From positions 154 through 45,805 of the forward strand of contig NZ_AQUZ01000033.1 in assembly GCF_000372465.1 (NCBI RefSeq): DNA of 45,652 nucleotides. The letters are read 5' to 3'. Shown here one piece after another: positions 7,562 to 14,134 of this stretch. Within the stretch, counting starts at the first letter, position 1; each line of letters begins with the position of its first letter. The translations under genes were made by a program, and so were the position numbers. The notes under the pieces were generated by a model. The model was given only the letters and a program-made list of their open reading frames with translations. It was not told the DNA's origin and made no database searches. The stretch comes from Kribbella catacumbae DSM 19601 (lineage in GTDB: Bacteria > Actinomycetota > Actinomycetes > Propionibacteriales > Kribbellaceae).

Positions 7562-8106
7562 GATCCAGCGACAGCTTCAGCCTTGGGCCGGATGGCCGAA
7601 AGGTCCCACCCGCTGGCAACGACCTTGCCGGCCGCGTCGACCAGAGCCAGCGCCGGGTAACCGCTGACATCGAGGGCTTCGTGCATCGGGCCCCCTTTCT
7701 CCTCGACGATCACCTCGCCAACCTCGCTCAGCGCCTCGACCAGCCGATCTGTAGCGAAGCCCGCGCCAACCGCGACGGCGAGAACCGAGCCGGGGAAGGT
7801 CGCCGCATGCTCGGTGAACTGCGGCAGCCTCTCCTCGCAGGCACCGCAGTTCGCGGAGAAGAACCCGATCAGGCGTAGCCCTGTTGGCTCCTCGAGGTTG
7901 ATGACGCGTCCAGACTCGGCGGTAGCAGCGAACTCTCCGACCGCGGAACCCGCGGGCAGGATCAACTCGGGTGAGCCGATCCCGCCGAGCGATGCCGTCA
8001 GTTGCTCCGTGTGGACCCGCAGACGCCGGATGACGCCGATCGTCAGTACAAGATTCAGAGCTGCCAGCAGGCCGATCATGACGACGGCGGCGCTGAGAAG
8101 TTCCAC
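7558..8106 (-). CDS. MauD/TlpA-like thiol-disulfide oxidoreductase
   Basis: Membrane-anchored thioredoxin-fold protein of 182 residues. One N-terminal transmembrane helix (about 4-26) is followed by a TlpA/MauD-type domain. The redox motif is C87-G-A-C90 in FFSANCGACEERLPQF, and a cis-proline loop (SGYPALALVD) follows in the right place. MauD proteins assist disulfide-rich proteins together with MauE, and a MauE-like gene closes this operon. I choose GTG 8106 because GAGG is six bases upstream and overlaps the peptide gene's stop; the upstream frame is the peptide gene read out of frame. Coupling to the peptide (8-bp gap) suggests that it shuffles or forms that peptide's disulfides. Confidence 0.82.
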   Translation of the reverse strand: MELLSAAVVMIGLLAALNLVLTIGVIRRLRVHTEQLTASLGGIGSPELILPAGSAVGEFAATAESGRVINLEEPTGLRLIGFFSANCGACEERLPQFTEHAATFPGSVLAVAVGAGFATDRLVEALSEVGEVIVEEKGGPMHEALDVSGYPALALVDAAGKVVASGWDLSAIRPKAEAVAGS

Positions 8107-8114
8107 TACTGACC

Positions 8115-8327
8115 TCAGCAGTACTTGTAGAAGCCGCAAGACCCGTAGCTGATGGAACAGTCGGGCCTCGTGTAGACGTACCGCCAGTACTCGACCTTGG
8201 CATCGCAGAAGCAGTATTTGTAGTACGGGTCGGGAGGACATCCGGCGCTAACGTCGGCCTTCGGCACGAACCGATCCAGGAAGGCATCCGCGACTCGTTC
8301 GACGAGCTGCGTTGCGCTGTTGCTCAT
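8115..8327 (-). CDS. Six-cysteine, tyrosine-rich exported peptide precursor, 70 aa
   Basis: I do not recognise a named family. ATG 8327 has a very strong site, AAGGAG, seven bases upstream. Residues 1-29 form an amphipathic, leader-like helix (MSNSATQLVERVADAFLDRF) with no Sec signal peptide. Residues 30-70 hold six cysteines (30, 39, 41, 57, 64, 70); the last 43 residues also hold nine tyrosines and one tryptophan. The likely cleavage point is after VSA (26-28), just before GCPPDPYYKYC. The peptide leads an operon for a thiol oxidoreductase, exporter, signal peptidase and MauE-like protein. I infer a secreted peptide with up to three disulfides. It may be an antimicrobial or signalling peptide, or a small redox or cofactor-bearing protein. 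The nearby P450 could also act on its tyrosines. Confidence 0.8.
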   Translation of the reverse strand: MSNSATQLVERVADAFLDRFVPKADVSAGCPPDPYYKYCFCDAKVEYWRYVYTRPDCSISYGSCGFYKYC

Positions 8328-8455
8328 ACTGGTACTCCTTTTCGTTGGCCTGGCGCAACAGTTGCAGTTCGCTCTGTCCTCTCGCTGTCGTTGCCCTGTC
8401 GCGGGTGGTGCGACTCAGAGCGCGCTGGGTGACCTGGCCGACGCGACGCATGGGT
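8328..8455 (-). promoter_or_regulatory. Upstream region of the six-Cys peptide operon
   Basis: About 130 bp between the terminator of the HEPN gene and the peptide start. It must hold the operon promoter, but I see no good -35/-10 pair. A small inverted repeat GCAACTGTTGC lies about 30 bp before the start. A 67-codon frame through here (8451-8248) overlaps the peptide gene and looks spurious. Confidence 0.4.
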
Positions 8456-8486
8456 GAGCGCCCGCAGATCGGGGCTGCGGGCGCTC
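8456..8486 (-). terminator. Perfect 12-bp hairpin after the HEPN gene
   Basis: Bases 8456-8467 and 8475-8486 pair perfectly around a 7-nt loop, 19 bp past the HEPN stop. It separates the conserved HEPN/DUF6504 unit from the peptide operon on the same strand, so the latter needs its own promoter. Confidence 0.8.
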
Positions 8487-8505
8487 GGTGGGTGTGGAGG
8501 CTGGG

Positions 8506-8979
8506 TTAGCTTGCCTGCATCCAGGGTTGGGCTAGGACTGATTGGGGGTCGGTGGATCTGGGGAGGACGGGCTGGGTGGTGAGGTGGAGGCTGGATTCGA
8601 CCAGGGCGTAGAAGGTTTCGACGGCTTGCACCAGGTCGTCGGCCTCGCGGGGAGTGACGGCTCGCTCCAGGCCTGCTTCGGCGGCGGCGCGTTGGGCGGC
8701 GCCCGCGGCGAAGTAAGTGGCCCATTCGCCGAACTCGGGGGCTACCTCGGACAACAGCACCCACGCGTTGCGCTGGACCCGGCGGCGCGCACCTGAGCGG
8801 ACCGGGCGGGCTCGGACGGCGAGCACCGCGGCGGCGACTCGGAGGGCGGCCACGTGGGCGCTCGAGTAGCGGAGCAGGTGGTCGTCGGCCTCGTACGCCT
8901 CGGTGAGCGCGGTACGAGCCCGGGAAAGATCGCGGCTGGCCGAACCAGCGGCCGCCGGTGAAACCGGTGAAACTGTCAT
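8506..8979 (-). CDS. SAV_6107-type HEPN domain protein
   Basis: Small, mostly helical protein of 157 residues resembling the SAV_6107 HEPN family of actinobacteria. HEPN folds are often RNases or nucleotide-binding helpers, but the exact role of this subfamily is unknown to me. I see an alanine/arginine-rich helical bundle, with SSAHVAALRVAAAVLAVRARP, EFGEWATYFAAGA and EADDLVQAVETFYALVE. ATG 8979 overlaps the DUF6504 stop (ATGA), so the two are translationally coupled. A LexA box lies upstream of the pair, which suggests damage induction. Confidence 0.72.
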   Translation of the reverse strand: MTVSPVSPAAAGSASRDLSRARTALTEAYEADDHLLRYSSAHVAALRVAAAVLAVRARPVRSGARRRVQRNAWVLLSEVAPEFGEWATYFAAGAAQRAAAEAGLERAVTPREADDLVQAVETFYALVESSLHLTTQPVLPRSTDPQSVLAQPWMQAS

Positions 8980-9335
8980 CGGTCCGTCACCCTCTCCAGT
9001 TGCCAGCGTCCGGAGTCCGGGTCGTGCGCGAGATCGAACATCTCCCGCCGGCCGTGCCGGCCGCACCCCGCCTCCACTCGGTAGACCGCCCGCTGCGGCC
9101 CCCAATCTGCATCCAACACACCGACGGCCGCGGATGATCCCGCGACGGCCGTCGCTGCCGCCGCGCCGACGCCGGAACCGATCACGCCGCGCTCCCACCA
9201 GGCCGCCGTCTCCACCCACTGGGCTTCGACCGAGCAGACCCGCCACAACCGCCCACGCCACAGGAACTGCTGTGGAGTCTCGATGCCGTCCACGTCGCCT
9301 GAACGCACCTCAACGGCTTCGTCGAACTCCCACAT
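8976..9335 (-). CDS. DUF6504-like protein
   Basis: Soluble protein of 119 residues of the DUF6504 type, which in actinobacteria is often found beside Y-family or ImuB-like DNA polymerase genes; function unknown. It has the tryptophan-rich core PQQFLWRGRLWRVCSVEAQW, a WW pair, then VYRVEAGCGRHGRREMFDLAHD and RWQLERV. ATG 9335 has AGGAGG nine bases upstream. The long frame further upstream is not family-like. No polymerase gene is present here, so that part of the usual neighbourhood seems lost or moved. The gene is first in a two-gene unit with the HEPN gene. Confidence 0.7.
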   Translation of the reverse strand: MWEFDEAVEVRSGDVDGIETPQQFLWRGRLWRVCSVEAQWVETAAWWERGVIGSGVGAAAATAVAGSSAAVGVLDADWGPQRAVYRVEAGCGRHGRREMFDLAHDPDSGRWQLERVTDR

Positions 9336-9684
9336 GCTGCATCGCCTCCTGTGTGCGAACTTCTTCCCCTGGTCAGCGGCCCGGTGGGTGGGCGCCAGGT
9401 GGGGGTCGAGGTCCACCTCGGCGCCCGGCCCACCGGGACCACCGGTTTCCGATGCGGCCGCAACTCCGCACCGGAGTCCTTCAGTTGCTCCGATCGCCCG
9501 CGCCCGGCCTCCCGACGAGTCCGGCGCTGCGGCAATCGAACATCTGTTCGAACACTGGAAGGGTAACCCTGCCCGCCGACAATCGTCAACGGGCCGTAAT
9601 CGCCGGGCGGCCCGCGGCGCGGACTCGGAGGTCCAGACTGAATTCGTCGCCCGGACCGGCCGGACGACGGACTGGAGACGACCG
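9336..9684. other. Divergent intergenic region with LexA box
   Basis: About 350 bp between the DUF6504 gene (minus) and the DM13 gene (plus). Apart from the LexA box at 9536-9551 there is only a GC-rich stretch at about 9380-9440 that can fold imperfectly. No coding frame looks real on either strand. Confidence 0.5.
9536..9551. promoter_or_regulatory. Perfect actinobacterial LexA (SOS) box
   Basis: The 16 bases TCGAACATCTGTTCGA match the actinobacterial SOS box TCGAAC-N4-GTTCGA exactly. The site is 200 bp upstream of the DUF6504-HEPN unit and 133 bp upstream of the DM13 gene. The former is the more likely target because DUF6504 relatives associate with error-prone polymerases. Confidence 0.8.
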
Positions 9685-10296
9685 ATGCCGAGAATCCGCC
9701 GCCGCACCCTGATCGCCGCCACGGCGGCGGCCGCCGTCGTGGTCACAGCCGTCGCGCTGCCGCTCTTCCAGCCCTGGCGGCTCTTCACCGGCAAGGTGGT
9801 CGACGAAGCGCTGCCTGGCGCCGATCCGATCTCCATGACCACATCCTCTTCGGCGGCACCGACAATTTCCGGCGATGGCACCCGGCCCACCGCGAAGACC
9901 CCAACCGTGACCCCACCCGTGACCCCACCAGTGACCCCGGCCGCCGGCCCTCAGCGGCTGGCCACCGGCCGCTTCATCACCCATGAGCACGACACCGAAG
10001 GCACCGCGTCGATCCTCCAGCTCGCCGACGGCTCCCGGGTACTCCGCCTGGAAGGCCTCCGCACCTCCGACGGCCCCGACCTCAAGGTCTGGCTCAGCGA
10101 CGCCAAGGTCGTCGCGGGCAAGGCCGGCTGGCACACCTTCGACGACGGCAAGTACCGCAACCTCGGCAACCTCAAAGGAAACGAGGGCAACCAGAACTAC
10201 GCGATCCCGCCGGACGTCGACCCGGCCATCCTCCGCAGCGTCTCGATCTGGTGCGACCGCTTCAACGTCTCCTTCGGCGCCGCCGCGCTCGCCTGA
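9685..10296 (+). CDS. Secreted or anchored DM13-domain protein
   Basis: Exported protein of 203 residues. A short arginine-rich N-terminus and one hydrophobic helix (about 8-27) act as signal or anchor. A low-complexity Thr/Pro linker follows, then a DM13 domain (about 95-203) with GRFITHEHDTEGTASILQL, DGPDLKVWLSD, GNQNYAIP and SIWCDRFNVSFGAA. DM13 domains are proposed to take part in electron transfer and carry a near-invariant Cys; here it is the Cys in SIWCDRF. ATG 9685 has GGAG eight bases upstream. The gene stands alone on its strand before the YbaK-type gene. Confidence 0.85.
   Translation: MPRIRRRTLIAATAAAAVVVTAVALPLFQPWRLFTGKVVDEALPGADPISMTTSSSAAPTISGDGTRPTAKTPTVTPPVTPPVTPAAGPQRLATGRFITHEHDTEGTASILQLADGSRVLRLEGLRTSDGPDLKVWLSDAKVVAGKAGWHTFDDGKYRNLGNLKGNEGNQNYAIPPDVDPAILRSVSIWCDRFNVSFGAAALA
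9907..9942 (+). repeat. 12-bp tandem repeat, three units, in the DM13 linker
   Basis: Three in-frame units starting GTGACCCC code for VTPP, VTPP and a decayed third unit. They lengthen the flexible linker between anchor and DM13 domain and may vary in number between strains. Confidence 0.8.
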
Positions 10297-10516
10297 CAGA
10301 ACCAGATGTGGCCGGCCGGCCCTGACGCCCACGAGGTCGACCACGTCACCAGGGCGATCGACCAGGGCCTGCCTGCGCAGTACCGCGGGTACGCGCTGAC
10401 GACGGCGTACCGGAAGGTCGCGGTCAGGTACAACGCGCTGAAGCTGACCGAGCCTGTCGATCCGGAACCACGCCCGTACTTAACTGATCAGCATCTACCA
10501 GAAGTAGGGTTCGCCC
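10297..10516 (+). other. Intergenic region with an unassigned open frame
   Basis: About 220 bp. A frame from 10306 (MWPAGPDAHEVDHVTRAI...) stays open through this region and reads AYRKVAVRYNA, faintly like a transposase tail, but it has no ribosome binding site and runs into the next gene. I treat it as a possible decayed gene end or noise. Confidence 0.3.
10505..10510 (+). promoter_or_regulatory. -10 box of a likely leaderless YbaK-type gene
   Basis: TAGGGT ends six bases before the GTG start, so transcription should begin at or next to the start codon. Confidence 0.55.
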
Positions 10517-10987
10517 GTGAGTACTCATCCCAATGTCCAGCGGGTCGCCGACGCTCTGGCGGCGGCCGGCGCCACCGGTGAGATCAAGATCCTCGACGAC
10601 GCGGTACCGACGGCGGCCGCCGCTGCCGCCGAGCTCGGCTGCGAGGTCGGCGCGATCGCGAACAGCCTGATCTTCGACGGCGACGGCTCCCCCGTGCTGA
10701 TCCTGACGTCCGGCGCCCATCGGGTGGACACCGCGAAGGTCGCCACCGAGCTGGGCATCGGCAAGCTCCGCCGGGCGACGCCGGAGTTCGTGAAGGAGCA
10801 CACCGGCCAGTCGATCGGCGGCGTCGCACCGGTCGGTCATCCGCACCCGGTGCAAACACTGGTCGACACCACTCTCGACCAGTACGCCGTGGTCTGGGCG
10901 GCCGCCGGCATTCCGCACTCCGTCTTCCCGACCACGTACGCCGAACTCCTCAAGCTGACCAACGGAACGCCGGTCACCGTCAACTAA
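10517..10987 (+). CDS. YbaK/ProX-type aminoacyl-tRNA deacylase
   Basis: Cytoplasmic protein of 156 residues of the YbaK/EbsC/INS family, which hydrolyses mischarged tRNAs such as Cys- or Ala-tRNA(Pro). Family landmarks are IANSLIFDGDGSPVLILTSGAHRVD, a lysine region (TAKVATELGIGKLRRATPEFV) and the GGVAPVGHPHPV loop. The start GTG 10517 is preceded by TAGGGT six bases upstream and no clear Shine-Dalgarno, so the mRNA is probably leaderless. A hairpin at 10993-11012 follows the stop. Confidence 0.88.
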   Translation: MSTHPNVQRVADALAAAGATGEIKILDDAVPTAAAAAAELGCEVGAIANSLIFDGDGSPVLILTSGAHRVDTAKVATELGIGKLRRATPEFVKEHTGQSIGGVAPVGHPHPVQTLVDTTLDQYAVVWAAAGIPHSVFPTTYAELLKLTNGTPVTVN

Positions 10988-10992
10988 AAGAA

Positions 10993-11012
10993 GCCGGACC
11001 GATGAGTCCGGC
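10993..11012 (+). terminator. Hairpin terminator after the YbaK-type gene
   Basis: GCCGGAC at 10993-10999 pairs with GTCCGGC at 11006-11012 around a 6-nt loop, five bases past the stop. Confidence 0.65.
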
Positions 11013-11081
11013 GCCGAGCGGGAGTCTCATCTGGTGACTGGGCCGACAGCGGCTCGGCAGCCGACGGATGGGAGCCCGCAG

Positions 11082-11366
11082 ATGGCTACGGAGCAGGGAC
11101 CGCTCGACCACGAGTTCACCGCGGTACTGGAGAAGGACGGGGCCTTCGCCACCTTCCTCACGGTGCCCGGTTCGGCCGAGTTGCTGGGGACCAGACGAGC
11201 GGTGAAGGTGAGTGGGACGATCGAGGGCCAGTCGTTCGACGCCACTTTGATGCCTTCAGGCAACGGGCCGCACTGGTTGCCAGTGCGTGCCGCCATCTGC
11301 CAGCAGATCGGCAAGAGCCAGGCGGGCGAGCAAGTACGGGTGCGCCTCACCCAACGGCACACCTGA
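11082..11366 (+). CDS. DUF1905 domain protein
   Basis: Small soluble protein of 94 residues that matches the DUF1905 pattern: LDHEFTAVLEKDGAFATFL, VPGSAELLGTRRAVKVSG, IEGQSFDATLMPSGNGPHWL, then VRAAICQQIGKSQAGEQV. The family forms a small beta-barrel of unknown biochemical role, often fused to a YdeI-like domain; here it stands alone. ATG 11082 is chosen for GGGAG seven bases upstream; a longer frame from 11034 has no such site. Confidence 0.82.
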   Translation: MATEQGPLDHEFTAVLEKDGAFATFLTVPGSAELLGTRRAVKVSGTIEGQSFDATLMPSGNGPHWLPVRAAICQQIGKSQAGEQVRVRLTQRHT

Positions 11367-11368
11367 AG

Positions 11369-11408
11369 CAACGAAGCCGTCCAGCAGACACACTGGACGG
11401 CTTCGTTG
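11369..11408. terminator. Bidirectional 16-bp hairpin terminator
   Basis: Bases 11369-11384 and 11393-11408 form a perfect 16-bp stem around an 8-nt loop. It lies between the convergent DUF1905 gene and the amidase gene and can serve both. Confidence 0.85.
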
Positions 11409-11418
11409 AAGGGCGCGG

Positions 11419-13350
11419 TTAGTGGGCTAGCTTCAGGTCGACGTCAGCCGCGCGGACGTAGGCCATCCGGTGGCCGAACCAGATCTGGTAGTAGCGGTCC
11501 TTGCCGAGTACCTGCACGTGGTCCGTCGGTGGCTGGCCGGCGAACATGACGGCGCGGTAGTAGTCCGTTTCGATGTCCGCGTCGCCGACCGGGTAGGCCT
11601 GGCCCGTGCCGATCGAGTACTGCAGCGGCGTCACGGTCTGATACGGAATGCCCGCCGGGTAAGCGGCCTGCTCGGGGTAGGCCCGTCCGTAGACCGGCAC
11701 CGACGTCTTGCCCGCCTTCGGCTTCACCACGAGGCCCGGCTTGGCAAACGCGTCAGGAGCACCGGCAGGGCTCTTGAACCAAGCCTTCGCGCCCAGCCAC
11801 CAGACAGCCACCCAGTCGCCCGAGCGCTCAGCCACCACGTACTTCGAACCAGCGGCCGCCCGCGCACCGATGTCCGAGACCTGCGTGGTGCTGTCGGCGC
11901 CGTTCGGCCGGAGCCCCAGGTCCTTGACCAGCGGAGCGGCGTCGTCCGGAGCCTGCCGGAGGTAGACGAAGTTCGAGCCCTGCGGCGTGCAGGTCGTCCC
12001 GGCGCCGCTGCAGTTGGTGATGACCTGCATGTTGTCGGCGAAGCCCGGCTTCACCGTGACGATCGTGCCGGCCTTCACCGGGAACACGCTGTGCCCGTAG
12101 ATCGGCGCGCCCAACAGGTCGAAGTAGCGCTCCCAGTCCCAGTACGGTCCCGGATCCCAGTGCATCCCCTTCACGTTCGCCGGGATGGTGCCGGGCACCT
12201 GGTCGTGGCCGATGATGTGCGCCCGATCGAGCGGGATGTCGTTCTTCTGGGCGAGGTAGCGGACCAGCTTGGCCGAGTTGCGGTAGAGCGCCTCGGTGTA
12301 CCAGGTCGCGCCCTGGGCGGCGAAGCCCTCGTGCTCGATCCCGACGCTGTGCATGTTCACGTACCAGTTGCCCGCGTGCCAGGCGACGTCCTTGGAGTTC
12401 ACGTGCTGCCAGACGTGGCCGTCGGACGAGCGCATCGTGTACTGCCAGGACACGTAGTTCGGGTCCTGCACCAGGTTCAGCGTGCCTTGCCAACCGCCCT
12501 CGGTGTCGTGGATGACGATGTAGTCGATCTTGCCCGTCTTGGGCCGGTTCGCGAGGTCATGGTTGCCGTAGTCCCCGGGCGTGGTGCCGGTGCTCTCGTA
12601 CGGCGCCGGCAGCGACTCACAAGCGAGCGAAGCCGGGCACTGGACGGCATCAGCGGCCGCAGCAGCTCGGCCGGCTGGCAGTGCGGTCTTGGCCAGCTGA
12701 GACTTGTCCGGCGTCACCTTCAGCGGCGGCATGACGAGTTGCTGGCCAGTGTTCGTAGTACGGGCTGCGCCGCGAGCCAGGATCGCGTAGACATCGTCGG
12801 CAAAGGCAGAGGCGCTAGTACGGTCCGCTGCTCCGGCGTACGTGCTCACTGCGCCGTACCAGGAAGCGGGAGAGGTCGCGGCACCCACAGGCAGGTTCAG
12901 TGACCGCTGATAGGAAGCCAGTAGCGCAGCGCCGCCGGCGATGTTGGCAGCTGTGTCATTGCGCAGGGCAACGGGGTCGAGGCCGGTCAGGTCCGATGCC
13001 TTGTACAACGTCCGCAGCGAGTCGGGCTTGGCCAGCTTCTGGCCAGTGGAGCGGTCCACCAGCGTGCCGGCAGCGACAGCCGTCAGGTGCATCGGCCCGA
13101 AGCCGCCCGACGTGCTCGACTTGCCCTGGTGGTCGTCCCACCGGGTCTCGGCATAGGACACAGCCATCAACACGGACTCCGGTACGCCGTACTGGGCAGC
13201 GGCGGAGCGGAATGCCTCAGCGGCGGCAGTAGACGCGGGGCCCGGCGTGGCAGCGGTCGCCGCGTGTTCACCACCTGACGACACGCCGGTCACGGTTATG
13301 GGCAGCGCAACCGCTACCAGTGCGGCGAGAATCTTCGGACGACGACGCAT
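11419..13350 (-). CDS. Secreted N-acetylmuramoyl-L-alanine amidase (Amidase_2) with lytic transglycosylase-like domain
   Basis: Large secreted cell-wall hydrolase, 643 residues. A signal peptide covers about residues 1-35. An N-terminal lysozyme-like segment follows (about 45-190, VPESVLMAVSYAETRWD, GGFGPMHL). The zinc-dependent Amidase_2/PGRP domain is at about 270-410, with metal ligands in VIHDTEGG, SVGIEHEG and the HIIGHDQVPG / MHWDPG region. The remaining C-terminus (about 430-643) is repetitive, with SH3-like character, and probably binds wall polymers. It should cleave the bond between MurNAc and the stem peptide. ATG 13350 has GGGAGA six bases upstream, and a clear sigma-70-type promoter lies about 55 bp above. 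The gene stands alone and ends at a bidirectional terminator. Confidence 0.9.
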   Translation of the reverse strand: MRRRPKILAALVAVALPITVTGVSSGGEHAATAATPGPASTAAAEAFRSAAAQYGVPESVLMAVSYAETRWDDHQGKSSTSGGFGPMHLTAVAAGTLVDRSTGQKLAKPDSLRTLYKASDLTGLDPVALRNDTAANIAGGAALLASYQRSLNLPVGAATSPASWYGAVSTYAGAADRTSASAFADDVYAILARGAARTTNTGQQLVMPPLKVTPDKSQLAKTALPAGRAAAAADAVQCPASLACESLPAPYESTGTTPGDYGNHDLANRPKTGKIDYIVIHDTEGGWQGTLNLVQDPNYVSWQYTMRSSDGHVWQHVNSKDVAWHAGNWYVNMHSVGIEHEGFAAQGATWYTEALYRNSAKLVRYLAQKNDIPLDRAHIIGHDQVPGTIPANVKGMHWDPGPYWDWERYFDLLGAPIYGHSVFPVKAGTIVTVKPGFADNMQVITNCSGAGTTCTPQGSNFVYLRQAPDDAAPLVKDLGLRPNGADSTTQVSDIGARAAAGSKYVVAERSGDWVAVWWLGAKAWFKSPAGAPDAFAKPGLVVKPKAGKTSVPVYGRAYPEQAAYPAGIPYQTVTPLQYSIGTGQAYPVGDADIETDYYRAVMFAGQPPTDHVQVLGKDRYYQIWFGHRMAYVRAADVDLKLAH

Positions 13351-13404
13351 GTTGTTCTCCCTGAACCTGAGGGGATACCGGTCACGCAGACCGGCAGCCT
13401 GTTC

Positions 13405-13433
13405 ACTTTGGGTCGCGGAGATCCGGATGTCAA
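13405..13433 (-). promoter_or_regulatory. Promoter of the amidase gene
   Basis: A perfect -35 box TTGACA (13433-13428) is followed after 17 bases by the weak -10 CAAAGT (13410-13405). The palindrome GGTTAACC (13435-13442) abuts the -35 box and could be a regulator site. A small hairpin near 13379-13395 would lie in the leader. Confidence 0.65.
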
Positions 13434-13522
13434 CGGTTAACCAAACTTGGAGTCAGAAGGTTCGATTCTGACGGCAAGTGAGGTCCCCATGGGGTAACGA
13501 CACAGGGTTACGGAGCAAGGCG

Positions 13523-14134
13523 ATGGAAGCGTTGCCGTTGGCGTTCACGACGGGCTGGGCGAGCGGTATCAACGCCTATGCGTGCGTGCTGATCCTCGGA
13601 CTGCTCGGCCGTTTCGCGGACGTCGACGAGATCCCGGACTCCCTCACCGGCAACGCCGTCCTGATCGCGGCCGGCGCCCTGTTCGCCTTCGAGTTCGTCG
13701 CCGACAAGATCCCGTACATCGACTCGGCCTGGGACGCGATCTCCACGGTGATCCGGCCGACCGTCGGCGCGATCCTCGCCGCGCTGCTGTCCGGCGAGGC
13801 GAGCACCCTGAACCAGGCGGTGATCGCCACCACCGGCGGCGTGGTCGCCCTGGTCTCACACCTGGTGAAGTCGAGTCTGCGGCTCGCGATCAACACCTCG
13901 CCCGAGCCCGTTACCAACATCGCGGCCTCCTCCGGCGAGGACGTCGCCGTCGCCGGGGTCGTGACGCTGGCCGCGTTCCACCCCACGGCCGCCCTGATCA
14001 TCGCCGCGATCCTGCTGCTGATCGGGCTGATCTCCGTGTACTTCGCGTTCCGCGCGATCCGCCGGGGATTCGCCAGGTTCCAGGCCTGGCGCGAGAAACG
14101 AAGCAATCCAGCAACTGGGAGCAGTGCAGTCTGA
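13523..14134 (+). CDS. DUF4126 integral membrane protein
   Basis: Membrane protein of 203 residues with about five hydrophobic segments and a basic C-terminus. LPLAFTTGWASGINAYACVLILGLLGRF and the EFVADKIPYIDSAWD signature are typical of DUF4126 proteins, whose function is unknown. ATG 13523 has GGAG about eight bases upstream. Its stop overlaps the next start (TGATG), so it is coupled to the phytoene-desaturase-like gene and may assist it at the membrane. GTAAC and GTTAC half-sites flank eight bases just above the gene (about 13494-13511). Confidence 0.83.
   Translation: MEALPLAFTTGWASGINAYACVLILGLLGRFADVDEIPDSLTGNAVLIAAGALFAFEFVADKIPYIDSAWDAISTVIRPTVGAILAALLSGEASTLNQAVIATTGGVVALVSHLVKSSLRLAINTSPEPVTNIAASSGEDVAVAGVVTLAAFHPTAALIIAAILLLIGLISVYFAFRAIRRGFARFQAWREKRSNPATGSSAV

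Noticed and set aside
8248..8451. 67-codon minus-strand frame overlapping the six-Cys peptide gene
   Set aside because: No ribosome binding site, noise composition, and it contains the strong Shine-Dalgarno of the real peptide gene in its sequence.
10306..10516. Possible transposase C-terminal remnant
   Set aside because: The likeness of AYRKVAVRYNA to transposase tails is too short, and no inverted repeats or target duplication are seen.
13448..13476. tRNA-like T-arm (AAGGTTCGATTCTGAC) above the DUF4126 gene
   Set aside because: The bases flanking TTCGATT do not pair as a T-stem and no other tRNA arms are present; it is only a 7-bp hairpin.
13351..13522. c-di-AMP (ydaO-type) riboswitch upstream of the amidase gene
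   Set aside because: Such switches are common above actinobacterial wall hydrolases, but the leader here is about 50 nt and lacks the consensus.
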